From Sphingobacterium detergens (GTDB taxonomy: Bacteria; Bacteroidota; Bacteroidia; Sphingobacteriales; Sphingobacteriaceae): a stretch of 64,000 nt of DNA. A model generated the notes under the pieces. It saw nothing but the letters and a program-made list of their open reading frames with translations. It did not search any database and had not been told where the DNA came from. Both the position numbers and the translations under genes were made by a program. Each line of letters begins with the position of its first letter. The first letter of the stretch is position 1. The DNA lies in contig NZ_RAPY01000004.1 in NCBI RefSeq assembly GCF_003610355.1, positions 372,001-436,000 on the forward strand, in the 5' to 3' direction. This document shows, in pieces, positions 8,426-16,136 of this stretch.

Positions 8426-8826
8426 TGCTTATTAAGATCTAGTTCAACAAAATAACGGTCGATATGATTATGATTTTTTGGCGCTATTGCCAAAATGATC
8501 ACTATTTCAGCACGATGGTTTGCTATCTGATGTATATTAAAGGGGGGGATTGAGAATGTATCTCCCTTAATTACAGTCTTAACATCAATGTCCAATTGGT
8601 TTTTGGGGTGAAATAAAGTTGTTGTTAAGATTGCGCTTCCGGAAAGGATATAATAAATTTCAATTCCCTTTTTGTGATAATGTGCGGGCAAGACCTGATT
8701 TTTATTGAGCGCAATAATGAACAAAGACATGCTGTCATCCCCTGTTAAGAAGGCGACTTTTTGCATGATCGCTTCAGCTTTAGATACTTCTTTAAGAGAT
8801 CGGAACGCATTTATGATTTCTACCAT
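8422..8826 (-). CDS. Cytoplasmic cupin-domain protein
   Basis: A 134-residue cupin without a signal peptide. LPAHYHKKGIEIYYILSGSAIL gives the HxH/glutamate metal motif, and GDTFSIPPFNIHQIANH supplies the second-motif histidine. The start is taken at ATG 8826, one base after the tautomerase stop (8828-8830); the in-frame upstream start at 8865 would overlap that gene by 38 bases. Small cupins bind metals and act as isomerases, dioxygenases or small-ligand sensors. Pairing with a tautomerase suggests a shared small carbonyl or aromatic substrate, but that is inference. Confidence 0.75.
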   Translation of the reverse strand: MVEIINAFRSLKEVSKAEAIMQKVAFLTGDDSMSLFIIALNKNQVLPAHYHKKGIEIYYILSGSAILTTTLFHPKNQLDIDVKTVIKGDTFSIPPFNIHQIANHRAEIVIILAIAPKNHNHIDRYFVELDLNKQ

Positions 8827-8827
8827 T

Positions 8828-9217
8828 TTAAACGTGATTAAAGGTTTGCATTTCTCCGTTGCCAAAAGACCAGTCGTGCTTTGAGTTTTCGAGGAGTACG
8901 ATGATGACGTCTTGAGGATTGATAGGGGTGGAATTGGAAATATTTAATGAAATTTGTCGATACAATTTTCGTTTTTTGTTGACATCTCTACCAATGGCAG
9001 CGGTTATTTGAATATAAACAATATCTTTTGTATGTTTTATATCTAAATATTCCTGCGGGAAACGAAGTTGAGGAGAACTTACAGATTCTATAATATGGAA
9101 AAAATCATCTTTTGGAATTTGAAATTCGTCCATTAATGCACGATGTACACTATTGGAAATTAAGTCCTGTGTATTTATATCGTAATTTTCTGATAATGTA
9201 ATTCTTACTAGCGGCAT
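8828..9217 (-). CDS. Tautomerase-family protein (MIF/4-OT superfamily)
   Basis: A 129-residue tautomerase-superfamily protein. The start is decided by chemistry. ATG 9217 gives MPLVRITL, placing proline right after the removable methionine as the catalytic Pro-1; an upstream start at 9238 would bury it. The QLRFPQEYLDI and YIQITAAIGRDVNKKRKLY segments fit the longer Tautomerase_2-type proteins, including the arginine-rich helix. Such enzymes shift keto-enol double bonds in phenylpyruvate-like or aromatic breakdown products. It is second in the operon after a Crp/Fnr regulator, 42 bases downstream, and followed by two cupins. Confidence 0.8.
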   Translation of the reverse strand: MPLVRITLSENYDINTQDLISNSVHRALMDEFQIPKDDFFHIIESVSSPQLRFPQEYLDIKHTKDIVYIQITAAIGRDVNKKRKLYRQISLNISNSTPINPQDVIIVLLENSKHDWSFGNGEMQTFNHV

Positions 9218-9259
9218 GGTAATGAGTTTTGATTTCATTACAAAAATCCATAAGAATAT

Positions 9260-9805
9260 TTACTTTCTATCTTGATATAGATCAAGACTTTTAATTCTTG
9301 ACAGCGTCTCTGGACGAATTTTTAGATAAGATGCAATAAGATGCTGTGGGAAATCCTGCTCGATCTGTTTACGGGTTTGAACCAATTCTAAGTAACGGTC
9401 TTTGGCCTTCAGTTTAATTAACGCTGTTTCTTTGAAGCATTTATTGATAAACAATTGGTCGGAAATTTTTTTAAAAATATAGGCCCAGGGCTGTTGTTTC
9501 ACCAATTCGACGTATTGGGTTTTATCAATCACAGCGATCTCCGCATTAGCATAAGCTTTGATGAAAACGGGGGAGGGTACGTCCGTTAAAAAACTTCGAT
9601 AAGATGTAAGGAGACTTTGTTCTCCATATAATTCGCTAACAATAAAATTAGCGTCAGCGTCTTCGAAATATCCATATAGGGTGCCACTTTGGACAATACC
9701 AATGTAATTGCAAATTTCATCTTCCTTTACAAAAAAATCATTCTTCTTGACTTGGATGATTTTACTTTGACTCTTAAATAAAGCTAAATCTTCTTTGGTA
9801 AGCAT
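9260..9805 (-). CDS. Crp/Fnr-family transcription regulator
   Basis: A 181-residue regulator. Residues about 15-115 form a cyclic-nucleotide-type beta barrel (KNDFFVKEDEICNYIGIVQSGTL, read as two pieces around the charged loop). A helical connector follows, and a C-terminal helix-turn-helix ending in QHLIASYLKIRPETLSRI. The cysteines needed for an Fnr iron-sulfur cluster are absent. Bacteroidota carry many such short Crp-like proteins with unknown ligands. It leads the operon with tautomerase and two cupins, so it probably controls that operon. Confidence 0.85.
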   Translation of the reverse strand: MLTKEDLALFKSQSKIIQVKKNDFFVKEDEICNYIGIVQSGTLYGYFEDADANFIVSELYGEQSLLTSYRSFLTDVPSPVFIKAYANAEIAVIDKTQYVELVKQQPWAYIFKKISDQLFINKCFKETALIKLKAKDRYLELVQTRKQIEQDFPQHLIASYLKIRPETLSRIKSLDLYQDRK

Positions 9806-9900
9806 AATTCAAGTATTATATAAATGTAGAATATTGATCCAATAGAGCTAAATGAGGAGAAGATGGGTAGGGAATTTCTGATGCGTCTAACTGAATATAT

Positions 9901-9937
9901 AAGTTGGTGTCAAGATGAAGATATCCGACACCAACTT
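9901..9937 (-). terminator. Hairpin downstream of fabG
   Basis: AAGTTGGTGTC (9901-9911) and GACACCAACTT (9927-9937) are perfect 11-base arms with a 15-base loop. The T run after it on the minus strand is weak, so terminator function is probable and not certain. Confidence 0.55.
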
Positions 9938-9945
9938 TAGTTATG

Positions 9946-10689
9946 CTACAACATACCACCATCAACAGGAAGAACCTGTCCAGTGACATATGCGGATAAA
10001 TCAGATGCAAGGTAAAGACAGGCATTGGCTACATCTTCTGGAGATCCAGCACGTTTCAAAGGAATTCCAGCTTCCCATGTCGCGATCACTTTAGGATCCA
10101 ATATATCTGTCATTTCTGTACGGATAAATCCAGGAGCGACAACGTTTGCACGAATGTTACGTGAACCCAATTCTTTAGCAATGGATTTGGTGAATCCTAT
10201 GATACCAGCTTTGGAAGCGGCATAATTTGATTGACCAGCATTCCCTTGGACGCCAACAACGGACGACATATTGATGAAAGAACCTTTACGGTTTTTCATC
10301 ATTATTTTTGAAGCAGCTTTTGTAACATTAAATACGGATTTCAAGTTGACGTTTAAGACGTCATCCCAGTTTTCTTCCGTCATACGCATAAGCAGACCAT
10401 CTTTTGTGATGCCAGCATTATTGACTACGATATCCAGGCTTCCAAAATCTGCAACGATTGCATTGATTAATTGTTCTGCTTCTTCAAATTTCGAAGCATC
10501 AGAACGGTAGCCGATTACTTTTGTTCCGTAGGCTTGAAGCTCTTTTTCTAGCGCTTGTCCCTTTTCTACAGACGAAAGGTAAGTGAAAGCAACATTGGCG
10601 CCGTGTTGTGCAAACACTTCCGCAATTTTTCTTCCAATTCCTTTTGATGCTCCAGTTACCAAAGCAATTTTTCCTTCAAGTAGTTTCAT
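9946..10689 (-). CDS. fabG: 3-oxoacyl-ACP reductase FabG
   Basis: A 247-residue short-chain dehydrogenase that reduces 3-oxoacyl-ACP with NADPH in fatty acid elongation. VTGASKGIG is the cofactor loop at about residue 10 and NNAG lies near 87. The catalytic serine is in INMSSVVG, and YAASKAG gives the tyrosine and lysine. The C-terminal PVDGGM is typical for FabG. The start is ATG 10689, which begins MKLLEGKIALVTG; the longer reading from 10752 adds an unconserved tail. No other fab genes are adjacent, so it is a stand-alone copy and other SDR substrates remain possible. Confidence 0.85.
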   Translation of the reverse strand: MKLLEGKIALVTGASKGIGRKIAEVFAQHGANVAFTYLSSVEKGQALEKELQAYGTKVIGYRSDASKFEEAEQLINAIVADFGSLDIVVNNAGITKDGLLMRMTEENWDDVLNVNLKSVFNVTKAASKIMMKNRKGSFINMSSVVGVQGNAGQSNYAASKAGIIGFTKSIAKELGSRNIRANVVAPGFIRTEMTDILDPKVIATWEAGIPLKRAGSPEDVANACLYLASDLSAYVTGQVLPVDGGML

Positions 10690-11005
10690 ATAAGAGTGTA
10701 ATGTTATTCGTTGATGTTTTTGCAAAAATGTTAAAACTATATTATAACACAAAATCTTTCGATAAATAACGATTCAAAAAGCAATGGGCTTTTGTCTTAT
10801 TTTAGATTATTTATTCCCGTATCGATGAACGATATCCTATGTATGGCCTTAGAAAACTGGAAAAAGTAGAATTTCGGTTATGCTTAGGATTATTTTAATA
10901 AATCAATGGTATTTTTGAATAAGTGTTTCTAAAAAGTACAGTTTTTTGACAAAAGACTTGGGGGTTTACCAAAAACTATATTAAATTTGCATCAATCACA
11001 AAAAC
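10690..11005. other. Intergenic region between divergent fabG and mqo
   Basis: This 316-base AT-rich gap holds the two divergent promoters. For mqo there is TAAATTTG at 10982-10989 with TTG at 10958-10960 (21-base spacer), 16 bases before the ATG. No gene or stable hairpin was seen in the rest. Confidence 0.5.
10958..10989 (+). promoter_or_regulatory. Probable mqo promoter
   Basis: TTG (10958-10960) and TAAATTTG (10982-10989) are separated by 21 bases, matching the phylum's promoter pattern with a spacer slightly longer than usual. The 5' leader would be about 12 bases. Confidence 0.45.
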
Positions 11006-12505
11006 ATGAGCAAAAAATCAAATAAAGAAGTTGACGTTGTTCTAATCGGCGCCGGGATTATGAGTGCTACTTTGGGTACTCTAATCAATGAATTAAGCCC
11101 AGACGTTAATATTGAAATTCTCGAGCGTTTGGATGTTGTGGCGGCTGAGAGTTCTGACGCTTGGAATAATGCTGGTACAGGTCACTCGGCCTTGTGCGAA
11201 TTGAATTATACACCGGAACAAAAAGATGGTTCCGTAAAAGTTGATAAAGCTGTTAAAATTGCTGAGCAATTTGAAGTTTCTAAGCAGTTTTGGTCGTACT
11301 TGGTTGATAAGGGTATTATTGCCCAACCGGAGAACTTTATCCGTAGCATTCCCCATATGAGTGCGGTTTTTGGTGAAAAAGATGTGAAATTCCTGAAGAC
11401 AAGATGGGAAACAATGAACACCCAAACCTTGTTCAAAGGCATGGAATATACCGAAGATGCAACGCTATTGAAGTCATGGATTCCTTTGATGATGGAAGGG
11501 CGGGATGCAAGTGAGAAAATCGCTGCAACCAAGATGGATTTAGGTACCGATGTGAATTTCGGTTCATTGACACGTGATTTGATTAATAACCTAGCAAACA
11601 AAGAAAATATTTCAATTTCCTTAAACCACGAAGTTGTTGATATCGAACGTGAAGACGATGGCCGTTGGGAAATCGAAGTGAAAGATTTGAAAACGGGGGT
11701 AAAGAGGGAGCTAAAAGCGAAGTTTGTTTTTATCGGCGCTGGAGGTCACTCCTTGTTATTGCTGGAGAAATCTGGTATTCCAGAAGCAAAAGGTTACGGT
11801 GGATTCCCTGTAGGAGGGCAATGGTTGAGATGCGTAAACGAAGAAATTATCAATACGCACCATGCTAAAGTCTATGGTAAAGCATCTGTTGGCGCGCCAC
11901 CGATGTCTGTACCGCACTTAGATACCCGTTATATCGATGGAAAACAAGCCTTACTTTTCGGTCCTTATGCTGGTTTCTCAACCAAATTCTTGAAGCAAGG
12001 TTCTTATTTTGATTTGCCTGCATCGATCAAATTATCCAATATCCGTCCGATGTTATCGGCAGGACTTGACAATTTGCCGTTGACCAAATATCTGATCACG
12101 GAAGTCATGAAATCTCCTAAAGATAAATTGGAGTCGCTGAAACAATTTATGCCAACAGCTAAATTGGAAGATTGGGTTATTGAGAAAGCCGGTCAACGTG
12201 TTCAGGTGATTAAAAAGGATGAGAAGAAAGGTGGGATTTTGGAGTTTGGTACAGAAGTGGTTTCAAGTGCAGACGGTTCTATCGCTGCGCTATTGGGAGC
12301 TTCTCCAGGTGCATCAACTTCGGTAGCGATCATGATCAGTCTATTGAAGAAATGTTTCCCTGAGCGTGCTAAATCAGATGAATACCGCAAGAAATTACGC
12401 GAGATGATTCCTTCGCATGGCAAAGCGTTAAATGATGATGCTGAGCTTTGTAGAGAGACGCGTATCCGTACGCATAAAGCGTTGAAATTAATTGATATAG
12501 ATTAA
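11006..12505 (+). CDS. mqo: Malate:quinone oxidoreductase
   Basis: A 499-residue FAD enzyme that oxidises L-malate to oxaloacetate and passes electrons to menaquinone at the inner membrane, in place of or beside NAD-malate dehydrogenase. The N-terminal VVLIGAGIMSATLG is the FAD-binding loop. NNAGTGHSALCELNYTP is the characteristic Mqo segment, and GGFPVGGQWLRC and GASPGASTSVAIM are also conserved. The length matches the family. It is a single gene; the next element is a TPP riboswitch that belongs to the following operon. Confidence 0.93.
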   Translation: MSKKSNKEVDVVLIGAGIMSATLGTLINELSPDVNIEILERLDVVAAESSDAWNNAGTGHSALCELNYTPEQKDGSVKVDKAVKIAEQFEVSKQFWSYLVDKGIIAQPENFIRSIPHMSAVFGEKDVKFLKTRWETMNTQTLFKGMEYTEDATLLKSWIPLMMEGRDASEKIAATKMDLGTDVNFGSLTRDLINNLANKENISISLNHEVVDIEREDDGRWEIEVKDLKTGVKRELKAKFVFIGAGGHSLLLLEKSGIPEAKGYGGFPVGGQWLRCVNEEIINTHHAKVYGKASVGAPPMSVPHLDTRYIDGKQALLFGPYAGFSTKFLKQGSYFDLPASIKLSNIRPMLSAGLDNLPLTKYLITEVMKSPKDKLESLKQFMPTAKLEDWVIEKAGQRVQVIKKDEKKGGILEFGTEVVSSADGSIAALLGASPGASTSVAIMISLLKKCFPERAKSDEYRKKLREMIPSHGKALNDDAELCRETRIRTHKALKLIDID

Positions 12506-12523
12506 TTTCAATATACAATATAC

Positions 12524-12645
12524 TTATGGGGTGCTCGGAAATGACAATGTCATCTGGGCTGAGATTATACCCAATAAAAGCGATTGTACGACCTTGTGCA
12601 ATCGCTTTTATATACCTGATCCGGATAATGCTGGCGTAGGGATTT
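12524..12645 (+). ncRNA. TPP (thi-box) riboswitch
   Basis: The conserved thi-box parts are present in order: GGGGTGCTCGG near 12529-12539, CTGGGCTGAGATTATACCC near 12554-12572, and ACCTGATCCGGATAATGCTG then GGCGTAGGGA near 12614-12642. Between the halves an optional P3 extension folds as ATAAAAGCGATTG with CAATCGCTTTTAT. It should bind thiamine pyrophosphate and repress the downstream transporter. About 75 bases separate it from ATG 12720; I see no strong terminator after it, so control may act on translation. Confidence 0.92.
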
Positions 12646-12719
12646 TAATTTCAATAAAAACATCCGTTTTTTCCGCTCATAAGTTTATTATGTAATTACA
12701 CGAACTAATAAACAATTGA

Positions 12720-13340
12720 ATGACTTCTGATACAATTTTCGAGGCTTTTATTCAACAAATGCAGCAAGCCACCATAGCTGAATGGCTGGGGGTATGTTTT
12801 GGTATCTTGCAGGTTTGGTTTTCAAGGCAAAATAAATCGATCAATTACCTCTTTGGGATAATAGGCATTATTATATCCGTATATGTATTATTCCATGCAA
12901 AATTATATGCAGAAATCTTGTTGCATCTCTATTATCTGGTGATGAGCATCTATGGCTGGATCTATTGGAAATATAGCAGTGATACGATCGTTCCGATCAG
13001 TCGTAATACAGCCAGAGATTGGCAGATTGTTGGTTTTATCTGTGTAGTCGGTTTCCTATTGTTCTATTTTGGTCTGGTGCATTTAACTGATTCGGATGTT
13101 CCGTTATGGGACTCTTTTGTTTCCTGTACAGCCTGGGCGGGGATGTGGCTGCTGGCAAAGCGTAAACTTGAAAATTGGATTTTGTTGAACATCAGTAACC
13201 TGATGGCAATTCCCTTGCTTATACACAAAGGTCTATTCCTTTATGCTGGTTTAACCTTATTTTTATTTGTGATGGCTTTTAGTGGCTATTTTAATTGGCG
13301 GAGAATATTAAGTGATGAAAAAAAATATGCAACTGACTGA
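12720..13340 (+). CDS. pnuT: PnuC-family transporter, probably PnuT (thiamine)
   Basis: A 206-residue membrane protein with seven or so hydrophobic helices. AEWLGVCFGILQVWFSRQNK and the YYLVMSIYGWIYWKY segment with its tryptophans match PnuC-fold vitamin carriers. PnuC itself takes nicotinamide riboside. The TPP riboswitch directly upstream shows that this copy is the thiamine-type member (PnuT), which moves thiamine by facilitated diffusion and traps it by phosphorylation. In many Bacteroidota a thiamine pyrophosphokinase or TonB receptor sits beside pnuT; neither is seen here. The next gene overlaps its 3' end by 26 bases. Confidence 0.85.
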   Translation: MTSDTIFEAFIQQMQQATIAEWLGVCFGILQVWFSRQNKSINYLFGIIGIIISVYVLFHAKLYAEILLHLYYLVMSIYGWIYWKYSSDTIVPISRNTARDWQIVGFICVVGFLLFYFGLVHLTDSDVPLWDSFVSCTAWAGMWLLAKRKLENWILLNISNLMAIPLLIHKGLFLYAGLTLFLFVMAFSGYFNWRRILSDEKKYATD

Positions 13341-14409
13341 TGCAGCTATCGCTGTTCTAAAAGATCAGCAACGTAAAGCAATTCAGCAAAAGAGTTTGTC
13401 TGATGAGCAGCTTGAACTGATATACCTGAACAAGTGGTTTAAAATCTGGGTACCACAATCCCTGAATGGCTTGGGGCTGGATCTGGTTAGTGGGCTTTCC
13501 CTGTTGAAGGCGCTGGCCTACCAGGACGGGGGATTGGCCTGGACGGTAACTTTATGTGCGGGAGCGAATCTTTTTGTTGGTTTTATTGGTCCTGAAGTTG
13601 GGCAGGATATTTTCACTTCAAAACAGGTATGTTTTGGAGGAAGTGGGCAGATTGCAGGCATCGCTGAGCGTGAGGGCAAGTCTTATCGCTTGAAAGGGCT
13701 TTGGAAATATGCTACTGGAGCACCCCACCTGACACATTTTACCTTGAACGCCTATATTCAGGCGGATGGACAACAACTGTTGGATCAGGATGGAAATCCA
13801 CTTGTAAAATCTTTCTTTGTCGCGCGTGAATTTGCATTGATTCATTACGATTGGGATACCTTCGGCCTTGAGGCGACGGCATCGCATTCTTTTTCACTAG
13901 ATAATATACAGGTAGACGAAAACCAGTCTTTTTTTATTGATGCCTCAAAAAGTACACGACCTGAGCTACTCTATCAATACCCTTTTATGCCATTTGCAGA
14001 GTTGACCTTATTGGTGAATTTTATGGGGATGTACCATCGTTTTTTGGATCTGATCGAGAAGTTATTTGTATTGAAGTCCAATCAGGGGAAATGGGAGCAA
14101 ATGGAAAGTAAAGCTGCTTTCCGAAAATTGGATGAAATGCAAAAGGACTATATCGCGAGAGCGCATTCTGTAATGGATTTGGCTGCTCGTTCTTGGGAGA
14201 ATCTCAAGGATAAGGTTGATAATACCTCATTATATGAGCGTATAGCGATAGAAAGTAGAGACTTTGTGGAGATTATTTTGTCCAATGTCATTAAACTCTA
14301 TCCCCATACGGGGATTTCGGGCGCAGCCGCTGACAATGAAATCAATATTTTGTTTCGGAATATATTTACGGCATCTCAGCATAAATTACTGCAAAAGAAT
14401 TTGTCATAA
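13315..14409 (+). CDS. Acyl-CoA dehydrogenase-like flavoprotein in TPP-controlled operon
   Basis: A 364-residue protein resembling the acyl-CoA dehydrogenase / HpaC-linked monooxygenase fold. LKALAYQDGGLAWTVTL is the N-terminal helical domain, FGGSGQIAG and YRLKGLWKYATGAPHLTHF the beta domain that holds flavin, and HTGISGAAADNEINILFRN the C-terminal helices. The normal catalytic glutamate of acyl-CoA dehydrogenases cannot be assigned. The gene begins inside the end of pnuT (26-base overlap), so it is translated from the same riboswitch-controlled transcript. That suggests a role with thiamine or its breakdown products, which is inference. Confidence 0.65.
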   Translation: MKKNMQLTDAAIAVLKDQQRKAIQQKSLSDEQLELIYLNKWFKIWVPQSLNGLGLDLVSGLSLLKALAYQDGGLAWTVTLCAGANLFVGFIGPEVGQDIFTSKQVCFGGSGQIAGIAEREGKSYRLKGLWKYATGAPHLTHFTLNAYIQADGQQLLDQDGNPLVKSFFVAREFALIHYDWDTFGLEATASHSFSLDNIQVDENQSFFIDASKSTRPELLYQYPFMPFAELTLLVNFMGMYHRFLDLIEKLFVLKSNQGKWEQMESKAAFRKLDEMQKDYIARAHSVMDLAARSWENLKDKVDNTSLYERIAIESRDFVEIILSNVIKLYPHTGISGAAADNEINILFRNIFTASQHKLLQKNLS

Positions 14410-14487
14410 ACGTCGGGCTAGACAAGCATGCTGCAATAGAATTTTAGCTGGATATCCTTGAAGAGCTTGGAGTTATAATTGTTAAAT

Positions 14488-14517
14488 AAAAAAGACGATC
14501 AATTGATCGTCTTTTTT
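14488..14517. terminator. Rho-independent terminator, bidirectional
   Basis: A perfect 30-base palindrome (A6-GACGATCAATTGATCGTC-T6) ends the pnuT operon from the left and the leftward tRNA-Arg transcript from the right. Confidence 0.85.
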
Positions 14518-14533
14518 ATTGTTAAATAGGAAG

Positions 14534-14605
14534 TGTCCCCGACGAGATTCGAACTCATATCGTCAGAACCGGAATCTGAAATTCTATCCATTGAACTACG
14601 GGGAC
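14534..14605 (-). tRNA. tRNA-Arg (CCG anticodon)
   Basis: A 72-base cloverleaf on the minus strand. The acceptor stem pairs GTCCCCG with CGGGGAC, and the discriminator base is A. The anticodon arm is TCAGA-TTCCGGT-TCTGA with CCG as the anticodon (plus-strand 14570-14572), which reads CGG arginine codons. The T-arm loop TTCGAAT is intact. CCA is not encoded and must be added. A strong promoter lies 7 bases upstream. Confidence 0.93.
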
Positions 14606-14611
14606 GTGTCG

Positions 14612-14642
14612 CAAAGATATACTATTTTCTAGATCTTACAAA
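14612..14642 (-). promoter_or_regulatory. Promoter of tRNA-Arg
   Basis: On the minus strand TTTG (14642-14639), a 19-base spacer and TATCTTTG (14619-14612) match the Bacteroidota consensus TTTG-19-TAnnTTTG exactly. It ends 6 bases before the tRNA. This is the cleanest promoter in the window. Confidence 0.85.
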
Positions 14643-14938
14643 TAATCTTTGCTATAAAATTTAAACTTTTGAACGGGGAATTTCCGGTGTATATCTCTCG
14701 TGGTTTTTGACCTCACTGCTTTTATAATTTGCGTCATTCCGCTTTTCTGCGCTAACTTTTTGTCTATAAGCAATATGTATTCAAGTGAGCCCTTGTTGTA
14801 CACTACGATGTTTATTCGCTGGCTTTATTCTGAGCTCAAATTCCTTTTGGGATTCAAACTGAAATAAATATAATCGAATCTAGTTTCAGCAAAAGTAGGG
14901 CAAAGAATCTTGTCGTTAAATCGATAACTAAAGTTCAT
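14636..14938 (-). pseudogene. Broken small ORF between xerD and tRNA-Arg
   Basis: From ATG 14938 one frame reads 37 residues (MNFSYRFNDKILCPTFAETR and on to NLSSE), meets TAA at 14825-14827, then stays open for 62 more codons. That stretch contains IVVYNKGSLEYILLIDKK and MTQIIKAVRSKTTRDIHRK and ends FKFYSKDYL-stop at 14636. One stop in 101 codons of AT-rich DNA and the protein-like composition suggest a gene of about 100 residues split by a nonsense change. The second part could also start at GTG 14803. Its last codons overlap the -33 element of the tRNA promoter. I do not recognise the family. Confidence 0.35.
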
Positions 14939-14997
14939 GAATTGTCCCAGGGGCAAAGGATAGCGAATACAATGACTTGCATAAACATGTTAGCTGA

Positions 14998-15900
14998 TTA
15001 CGATCTGGGATGGTATTGTGTGATGATGGAGTGGAGGTAATCCCGATCAATATGGGTGTATATTTCGGTTGTCGTAATACTTTCATGCCCCAACATATCT
15101 TGTACAGCTCTTAGATCAGCACCGCCTTCAACGAGATGGGAGGCGAAACTATGCCTAAAGGTATGGGGACTGATTACCTTTTGTAGTCCAATTTTTTGAG
15201 CAAGCTCCTTAATGATCAGGAAGATCATAACCCTAGACAAAGCCGAACCTCTTCTGTTCAGAAATACAATATCCTCATTCCCATTCTTGATCTTAATATG
15301 TGGTCTAATGGAATCTAAATAAAGCCTGAGATGTTTGATCGCTTGTTGGCCAATCGGAATCAGTCGTTCTTTGCTACCTTTACCTTCCACTTTGATAAAT
15401 TCTACGTCGAGAAACAAATTGGAGATCTTGAGATTGACGAGTTCGGACACACGTAATCCACAACCATATAAAACTTCAATAATTGTTTTATTGCGCTGCC
15501 CCTCCGTGGAAGAAAGATCTATGGCAGCTATCAGTTGATCGATCTCATGAATACTCAGTACACTAGGGAGTTTCCTCGCAAGACGTGGAGCCTGTAGCAA
15601 TTCTGTTGGATTATTATCTAGTTCATGTTCAATGATCAGAAAACTAAAAAAGGTTTTTAGTCCGGATATCAAGCGGGATTGTGTGAATGGTGAGATATTG
15701 AACTCCTGTAACCAGTGTAGAAAATCCTGAATATCTTTCCTGACAATTTTGTTTAAAAGGAGTCCGTTGTCCTCACAATAGATTTGGAATTTGGAGACAT
15801 CGTTGAGGTAAGCCTCGATCGAATTAATGCTCAAACCCCGTTCGAACTTTAGAAATTGCTCGAATTCTTTTTTAATGACCTGCCAGTTGCTAAAATCCAT
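14998..15900 (-). CDS. xerD: Tyrosine recombinase XerD
   Basis: A 300-residue site-specific recombinase that, with a partner, resolves chromosome dimers at dif. The N-terminal SAM-like domain (about 10-95) begins FLKFERGLSINSIEAYLNDV. The catalytic residues are visible: R in YGCGLRVSEL, the lysine in KVEGKGSKERLIP, HTFRHSFASH, and the final YTHID tyrosine in TTTEIYTHID. GADLRAVQDMLGHESI is typical of XerC/XerD. The start at ATG 15900 is preferred because the longer TTG start lies inside a TAATTTTG -7 box (15914-15907). No dif-like site was found in the window. Confidence 0.9.
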   Translation of the reverse strand: MDFSNWQVIKKEFEQFLKFERGLSINSIEAYLNDVSKFQIYCEDNGLLLNKIVRKDIQDFLHWLQEFNISPFTQSRLISGLKTFFSFLIIEHELDNNPTELLQAPRLARKLPSVLSIHEIDQLIAAIDLSSTEGQRNKTIIEVLYGCGLRVSELVNLKISNLFLDVEFIKVEGKGSKERLIPIGQQAIKHLRLYLDSIRPHIKIKNGNEDIVFLNRRGSALSRVMIFLIIKELAQKIGLQKVISPHTFRHSFASHLVEGGADLRAVQDMLGHESITTTEIYTHIDRDYLHSIITQYHPRS

Positions 15901-16136
15901 TTGCAACAAAATTACAATTAACTATTGTTCTTTTCGAAAGATATTCTGTATTTTTAAACGTGTTTTTTACAAACCATAAGCTATAGCAATGATACGCTCC
16001 ATCCCATAAGGGATATTAATAAATATTATTTATCTGTATTTTACTATTTATCGGGACAATTGGTCTCCAGTTCCGTTTACCCTAATATAAACAATTAGCA
16101 AAAAATAACTGACTAAAAAAAAAGAGATTTTTTTGT

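Noticed and set aside
13315..14409. Thiamine biosynthesis enzyme by position alone.
   Set aside because: Riboswitch control suggests a link, but the sequence is of the acyl-CoA-dehydrogenase type and no known thi enzyme matches.
14534..14605. Attachment site or mobile element at the tRNA-Arg next to xerD.
   Set aside because: xerD here is the housekeeping type, no duplicated tRNA 3' end was seen, and no integrase, transposase or phage gene is near.
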